Shown here piece by piece: positions 59,521 through 64,000 of a stretch of DNA of 64,000 nt. Source of the stretch: Camellia lanceoleosa. Lineage: Eukaryota > Streptophyta > Magnoliopsida > Ericales > Theaceae. The stretch lies in contig CM045770.1 in the NCBI GenBank assembly GCA_025200525.1, positions 132,150,200 to 132,214,199 on the forward strand. Direction: 5' to 3'. Made by a program: the position numbers and the translations under genes. Each line of letters starts with the position of its first letter. Positions within the stretch are counted from its first letter, which is position 1. Under the pieces are notes generated by a model. It saw only the letters and a program-made list of their open reading frames with translations, was not told the DNA's origin and made no database searches.

Positions 59521-59933
59521 AATCCATCTGCCGTCACCGTTTTTGGGGGTTTTGTTTTTTTTTGTTTTTTTTATTTTTTTTCTTTTTTTGTTTTTTTCTC
59601 TTTCTTTTCTCTCTCTTGAAAGAAGAGGGGAGAGGGAGGGAGAGGGAGGAGTCGAGGAGAGGAGTGAAATCGTCATTTCTAACCTCGTCGGTGTCCCTGT
59701 CGCCGATCGCCGATTTCGATCCAATCTTGCCGCACCTCCCCCTCGCACTGTCTCCGCCCCTACCGCCGCCCCGCCCCTCCGACCCCCCCCTCCCTCCTCT
59801 CCCTTCCCCTTCCTCCCTTCCTCTCCTCCTCCTCCTTCTTCTCCTTTTTTTTTTTTTTTGCCCCCCCCAAAACTGCCTCCTTTTGAAATTTCAGAAGAGG
59901 AAGGCCGAGAAGAACTGTACTCTTATTGCGCCT
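59521..59933. mobile_element. Pyrimidine-rich insertion, 413 bp with an 11-bp flanking repeat, next to copy 2
   Basis: The word ttattgcgcct occurs at 59510-59520 and 59923-59933, and the DNA between is absent from unit 1. It contains T-runs, CT-rich runs, and a GC-rich core (59680-59800) with cgccgatcgccgattt. No terminal inverted repeat or A-tail is visible. It may be a captured GC-rich gene piece or a retroposed fragment. The frames in it are compositional. It ends 95 bp before the acyltransferase ATG. Confidence 0.6.
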
Positions 59934-60028
59934 ACTGTTTTGAAGTGAGTTAAGTTGAAGTAGCAAGATAGAGCCAAGCAAGTAGCCAAGCTACCAAAAA
60001 AATATAGAGGCAAGCAACCAACTAGCCC

Positions 60029-61351
60029 ATGGAAATTAAAGTTGAGGTAATTTCTAGAGAAACCATCAAGCCATCTTCTCCCACTCCCCATCACCTTAGA
60101 ACCCACAAGCTCTCATCTAGAGACCAGGGCGCTACATTTCTTTACACTCCAGTGGTTATCTTCTATGCTCCCAGTGCTATTCATGCTATCTCTGGTGGTG
60201 GTGGTGATGGTGATAAATACGATGACTTGTTCCATGACATATCCCAACGTCTAAAGGTTTCGCTATCTGAAACCCTCACTCACTTCTACGCACTTGCTGG
60301 AAGATTGAAAAACAATCTCTCAGTCGATTGCAACGATGAGGGAATTGATTTTTTTGAAGCTCGTGTCATCAACTGTGGTGTCTCCGACATTCTTGAACGA
60401 CCCAGTGTTCAAGGCATGGTCCCTTTGGCTCCACCCGAACCCACAGACTATAACAATGCCCCTCTGTTACGCGTTCAAGTCAACTTTTTTCCATGCGGCG
60501 GAGTGGCTATTACCGTGGAAGTTTCCCACAAGATCAGTGATGGAGCCTCCTATTCCTCATTTATCAAGGCTTGGTCTGAAATTGCTCTTGGATCCCCCAA
60601 CACCGTAGTCCCAGATTTCACTGCTGTCTCCTCTCGCTTCCCCCCAATAGAGGACTTCCCAGTTACATCGTTAACATTCAGTGGAAAGGGCCCAAAGGTC
60701 GTTACAAAGAAGTTTGTGGTCGTTGCCTCAAAAATCGCTGACCTCAAGGCCAAAACTGCGAGCGCGAGCGTGCCACAACCCACCCGTGTCGAGGCTGTCA
60801 CAGCGCTCTTTTGGAAATGCGCACTGGTTGCATCCAGATCAAGATTTGGTGGGAATCGAAAGTCGTATATGTTGATGGGAGCGATAAACTTGCGGTCAAA
60901 GCTTATACCACCTTTACCAAAACATAGTTTTGGAAATGTAGTAGGAATGTTCCAGATAATAATTGATAAAGATGACGATGACTACGAGAGTGAAGTAACA
61001 GACATGTCGGGGTTGGTGTGTAAGATGAGGAAAGGGGTTGAAGAGTCCGTCATGCAGAACAATAATTTGTCGACCAAGGCAACACCGCAGGTGAAGAAGG
61101 AATATGAAATGGAGAAGTATTACCATACCAGTAGATTTTCTGTATACGAAGCGGATTTTGGATGGGGGAAGCCGACATGGTGGGGGTTTGTTGGTCAGGC
61201 TTCTATTAGGCCACCTGGAATGGCAGTGATGGATACAAGAGATGGTGAGGGAGTAGAAATTTGGTTGACTCTAATTGAAGAGGACATGGCCATAGTTGAA
61301 GCTAACCAGGAGTTGCTGTATTATGCCTCACCAAATAGAGCTGCTCTGTAA
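60029..61351 (+). CDS. BAHD acyltransferase (vinorine synthase-like), intact copy 2
   Basis: 440 codons, no intron, normal BAHD length. BAHD enzymes transfer an acyl group from acyl-CoA to an alcohol or amine of a specialised metabolite, usually in the cytosol. The catalytic HxxxD is HKISD (residues 167-171) and the structural DFGWG is at 376-380. Also seen are an LAGRL segment at 89-93, NLRSK at 287-291 and the SFGNVVG segment at 300-306. The N-terminal MEIKVEVISRETIKPSSPTP is typical of the alkaloid/terpenoid O-acyltransferase clade that includes vinorine synthase. No signal peptide or membrane segment. ATG 60029 is preceded by a conserved leader shared with copy 1. A 413-bp insertion lies just upstream, so its promoter or leader is new. 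The substrate cannot be told from sequence. Confidence 0.95.
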   Translation: MEIKVEVISRETIKPSSPTPHHLRTHKLSSRDQGATFLYTPVVIFYAPSAIHAISGGGGDGDKYDDLFHDISQRLKVSLSETLTHFYALAGRLKNNLSVDCNDEGIDFFEARVINCGVSDILERPSVQGMVPLAPPEPTDYNNAPLLRVQVNFFPCGGVAITVEVSHKISDGASYSSFIKAWSEIALGSPNTVVPDFTAVSSRFPPIEDFPVTSLTFSGKGPKVVTKKFVVVASKIADLKAKTASASVPQPTRVEAVTALFWKCALVASRSRFGGNRKSYMLMGAINLRSKLIPPLPKHSFGNVVGMFQIIIDKDDDDYESEVTDMSGLVCKMRKGVEESVMQNNNLSTKATPQVKKEYEMEKYYHTSRFSVYEADFGWGKPTWWGFVGQASIRPPGMAVMDTRDGEGVEIWLTLIEEDMAIVEANQELLYYASPNRAAL

Positions 61352-61559
61352 AACAACTAGTCCAGTCCTGTGGATGGATGGTCAATGATGGTTTCATTAT
61401 TATCTTTCTTCCTATGTATTTCCAAGTTTTATGTATTAAGACTTGATGTCGTGTTTGTTGCCCTCTGTGAGTCATGGTGATGACTTATTATCTTTGTTTG
61501 TGTATGCTTCAGATTGAAATAAAGTTAACTATGTTCTTAATGTTGGTATTTTTATGATA
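61352..61559 (+). terminator. 3' flank of copy 2 with AATAAA at 61518
   Basis: AATAAA at 61518-61523, about 170 bp after the stop, a plausible polyadenylation signal. It lacks the MITE present after copy 1. Confidence 0.55.
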
Positions 61560-62209
61560 AATAAAATAGATAAGATAAAATAACTTTTTTATAAAAAAAA
61601 TTCTTAAAGGAAATACAAAACTTGAAAACAGTTTAATTTCAAGTATGATTTTATTAAGGATTTATTTTGGAATTAGAAATTGAATGTATAATATTTTGCA
61701 TATAATTAATTAAGGAAATTTTAATTGTAATTAGTCACTATTCTGATTTAGCTTGGGATTTATGAGAATTATAGAATCTAATTTGTATATGATTCTATTA
61801 AGGATTAATTTTGAAATTAGAAATTGAAGATTTGATTAATTGGGTCCGAATTGGAGTTAATGAAGTTAATCAAGTTATGAGGAATGAGAATTATGATTAT
61901 TATGAATTAAATTTACTTATGAGGTATCTGATTTGAATATATAATTTATTGACGGAGATTTTCAATTTGATATGAAATTGAAGGCCTTAGAGATTTGAGA
62001 AATCAAAATTGATAATGACAATAAGTTTAATGCGATATTTGGAGCCTTTTGGAAGTTTGATTGAAAACCTGATTTAGATTGGTAAAAATTAATTATAAAT
62101 AACTAGGCCTTAATTGAAATCAATTAGCCTAATTAAATTATGTGGGGCTTGAGATTTGTTATGATTAATTACATTATGTGTTAATCAAGATTTGTTATGA
62201 TTAATTACA
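61560..62209 (+). repeat. AT-rich repeat arm R2
   Basis: Matches 24240-24864. At its right end a 21-bp word occurs twice (62153-62173 and 62189-62209). In unit 1 the second occurrence is only partial, so about 12 bp were copied at the junction with the retroelement that follows. Confidence 0.75.
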
Positions 62210-64000
62210 AGGCATCTACTTTTGCCGAAAGTGATTGTACTGTATTTGTCTTCTTCTGCCGACGTTTCTGGAAAGCTACTGAAGTGGGAGGCAAAGAATC
62301 ATTCTTCTTTTCCTTTTCCATTCTTGTCTTTTTCAATTTTGTCGAAAATGAGATTGGACAATGAATCCCAAAAGTCATCGAAATTAGGATCATTATCAGC
62401 TGGATCTTGAGATTCGCCTGCAAGAACTAAGAATTCATTCTCATCTAATTCTGGATCAAAATGTTCTTCTGGACCTTGACTGCTAGTTCTGGAATGCATA
62501 CTAGCATCATCTCTGGAGATAGACTGCAGGAATTGTTCTTTCATAAAATCTCTACTTTTAACAATTAATTCCTGTTCTGATAATCTTGGATATTTTTGTT
62601 GCACTTCAATCTGAATTTGGACAAATGGATTTTGGATTACTGGAGTAGCTGGGAGTAATTTTGGAGCAGCCTCCTAGTAGGCCTGAGTATGAGCCTTGAT
62701 CTTCTGTAAAATTTCCTGTTGCTGTTTACGGGTGTCAAGCCCCTTTGTCCACTATTTAGCAAAGAAAACTCTTTTTAATTCTTTTCGTCCTGTAAGATTT
62801 TGTTGTTTTATTTGCTGCTGTAATCTAAGATCATTGCATAAGGCAAGACCTTCATCTGTAACAATACCTATAAGTTGGCCATAGGTATATCTACTGTATG
62901 GTATACTTAGTTGATTATGGTGATCTTGTAATTTTTTCCGTACTCTTTCAGCAAAAAGAGTGGGAAGACCATCTATAAACTTAGCCTTCCAATGTTCTGA
63001 ATTAGCATCAGATCGACGGGATACTTTCATCATGAAAACATCTTTATACCATCTGAAATGGGATAAAGAAGGGCATCTAAGTTTCTGTAAAAGTTCCCTA
63101 CTATGATCTTCAATGCCACTAATGGCACCGACAAAGTGTAGGACAATTGTATTAACAAGACTGTAAACAGCATCTTGTTCGTTGCGAACTAGACCTGTGA
63201 GTTCATCTATAATGGGTCTGGTGGATGTTAAAATTTCTTCTTTTTGTTCTTCTTCAAGAATATTATCCCACCATCCTTTAAGTATTCCTGTAAAGCCGCT
63301 AACAATAAAACGGGCCACTTGGTGGTCTGTATTTTCATTTTGTTTGCAAACTATTGCAAACATAAGCATGTGCTGGAGGATTTCATATATTTGATATTTA
63401 GAAAGACCATCAATATTCCATTCATAAATGGTTTTACTATGGTAAGATTGCTGGTTTTGGAGGAAGTTTTCTTTATAAAGAACATCCATAGGAGTAGGTC
63501 TAGGACAATAATATCGACTAGGTCCTAAAAGAGCCATTCGATTTGTATTTTGACCATAATGAACTTTATTTATGGTATGAGGCTCATCTTGAAAGTTAGC
63601 TTGAATTTCAAAAATTTGGGAAGGATCCACATTTTGATAGGATTCATCTTGATCTCCTAAATGGTTTCTGGACAACATATTAACTTGAGAGGATTCTCCA
63701 ATATTAAGGTCTTTGATTTTCTTAATAAGGGTATCCATAAATTCTGTACTTTGTTTTTGTGACTTTAAATGAAAATTGGTTACTACTAGAGTTGGTTTCA
63801 GATTAATTGGATGAATAGGTACTGGTTTGGGCTGAAGGTGACAGTTATTCTTAATTTGGACTACAGTTTCTTCAATCCTGGTTAGCTATTTTCCTACTGT
63901 CTGACAGTAGAGATTGGTATAATTGTGCTGTTTGATTAGTGGTATGATGTCTTTCATAGCCACTGGATCTTTTGAAGAACTGCGTTTTGGAGTTTTAACA
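62210..64000 (-). pseudogene. Decayed caulimovirid-like (endogenous pararetrovirus) capsid-type polyprotein, truncated
   Basis: A single minus-strand frame runs from the window edge to a TGA at 62299-62301. In-frame amber stops lie at 63886-63888, 62752-62754 and 62674-62676. The central 328 codons (62752-63738) contain a YEWNIDG patch and a GFTG-x-LKGWWDN patch, which I associate with capsid/gag-like proteins of plant pararetrovirus-type polyproteins. An acidic Ser-rich segment follows. The last piece continues in another frame to 62205. No protease, reverse transcriptase or zinc knuckle is present before the junction at 62209. No LTR or TSD is seen. A gag of a Ty3/gypsy relative is the alternative. 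All breaks make it non-functional. Confidence 0.55.

Larger units (their letters stand above)
50418..61550 (+). other. Duplicated block, unit 2 copy
   Basis: Collinear with 4441-24239 once the insertions in each copy are removed. The intergenic parts differ by point changes and small indels, the acyltransferase by far less. Gene-free stretches 50418-52094 and 55773-58439 hold only AT-rich DNA, (TA)n at 51238-51255 and a T-run of about 33 at 56780-56812. Confidence 0.85.

Noticed and set aside
59513..59953. Plus-strand frames of 128-146 codons upstream of copy 2
   Set aside because: Low-complexity Phe/Leu/Ser/Pro strings from CT- and T-rich DNA within the insertion, in two frames at once. No known motif.

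Overview
This window is nuclear DNA of a eudicot plant. The background is very AT-rich and intergenic. It carries short inverted-repeat transposons, Ty3/gypsy LTR elements of the Tat/Ogre type, one intact plant BAHD acyltransferase gene, and a decayed retroelement at the right edge that looks pararetroviral. No bacterial features, tRNA genes or rRNA genes are visible. The species cannot be told from the sequence.

Layout. The backbone is a tandem duplication. Unit 1 (about 1-24860) and unit 2 (about 25819-62200) share, in order, a relic of a LINE-type zinc-binding tail, an AT-rich repeat arm, several kb of gene-free DNA, and a BAHD acyltransferase gene. Copy 2 (60029-61351) is an open 440-codon gene. 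Copy 1 (22412-23739) is almost identical but has lost one T from a T-run, which breaks the frame. Each unit serves as the empty site for insertions in the other, so many element ends and target-site duplications (TSDs) can be read exactly.

Unit 1 contains small MITEs (1002-1184, 1603-1990, 8663-9413, 22154-22298, 23836-24126), a CACTA-type element (2379-4050) and a minus-strand 11.85-kb Tat-type LTR retrotransposon (9963-21810, TSD ATGGT). The gag-pol of that retrotransposon is broken, but an opposite-strand three-exon gene (12069-14143) is open throughout.

Unit 2 contains a hAT-like MITE filled with a CCACC minisatellite (31172-32129) and a three-level nest. The outermost part is a 4.9-kb solo LTR (ends 32229 and 49681, TSD ATAGT). 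It is split by a plus-strand Tat-type element (34227-46793, TSD ATTTG). The antisense gene of that element is split in turn by a 2.3-kb solo LTR (43619-45931, TSD TGCCG). Further right are a non-autonomous LTR element with only a gag stub (52095-55772), a MULE-like foldback with a 9-bp TSD (58440-58802) and a pyrimidine-rich insertion just upstream of the intact acyltransferase.

The window ends in a minus-strand reading frame (62299 to the edge) that resembles a caulimovirid capsid-type polyprotein. It has three in-frame amber stops and is truncated at 62209.

How it fits together. The only plausible host gene is the acyltransferase, with its dead twin. Almost everything else is layered transposon history. 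The most interesting part biologically is the spliced antisense gene found in two Tat elements that otherwise differ greatly: it keeps one intron at the same protein position in both. All three Tat-type elements also carry unrelated tandem repeats in the same slot between pol (or gag) and the antisense gene.
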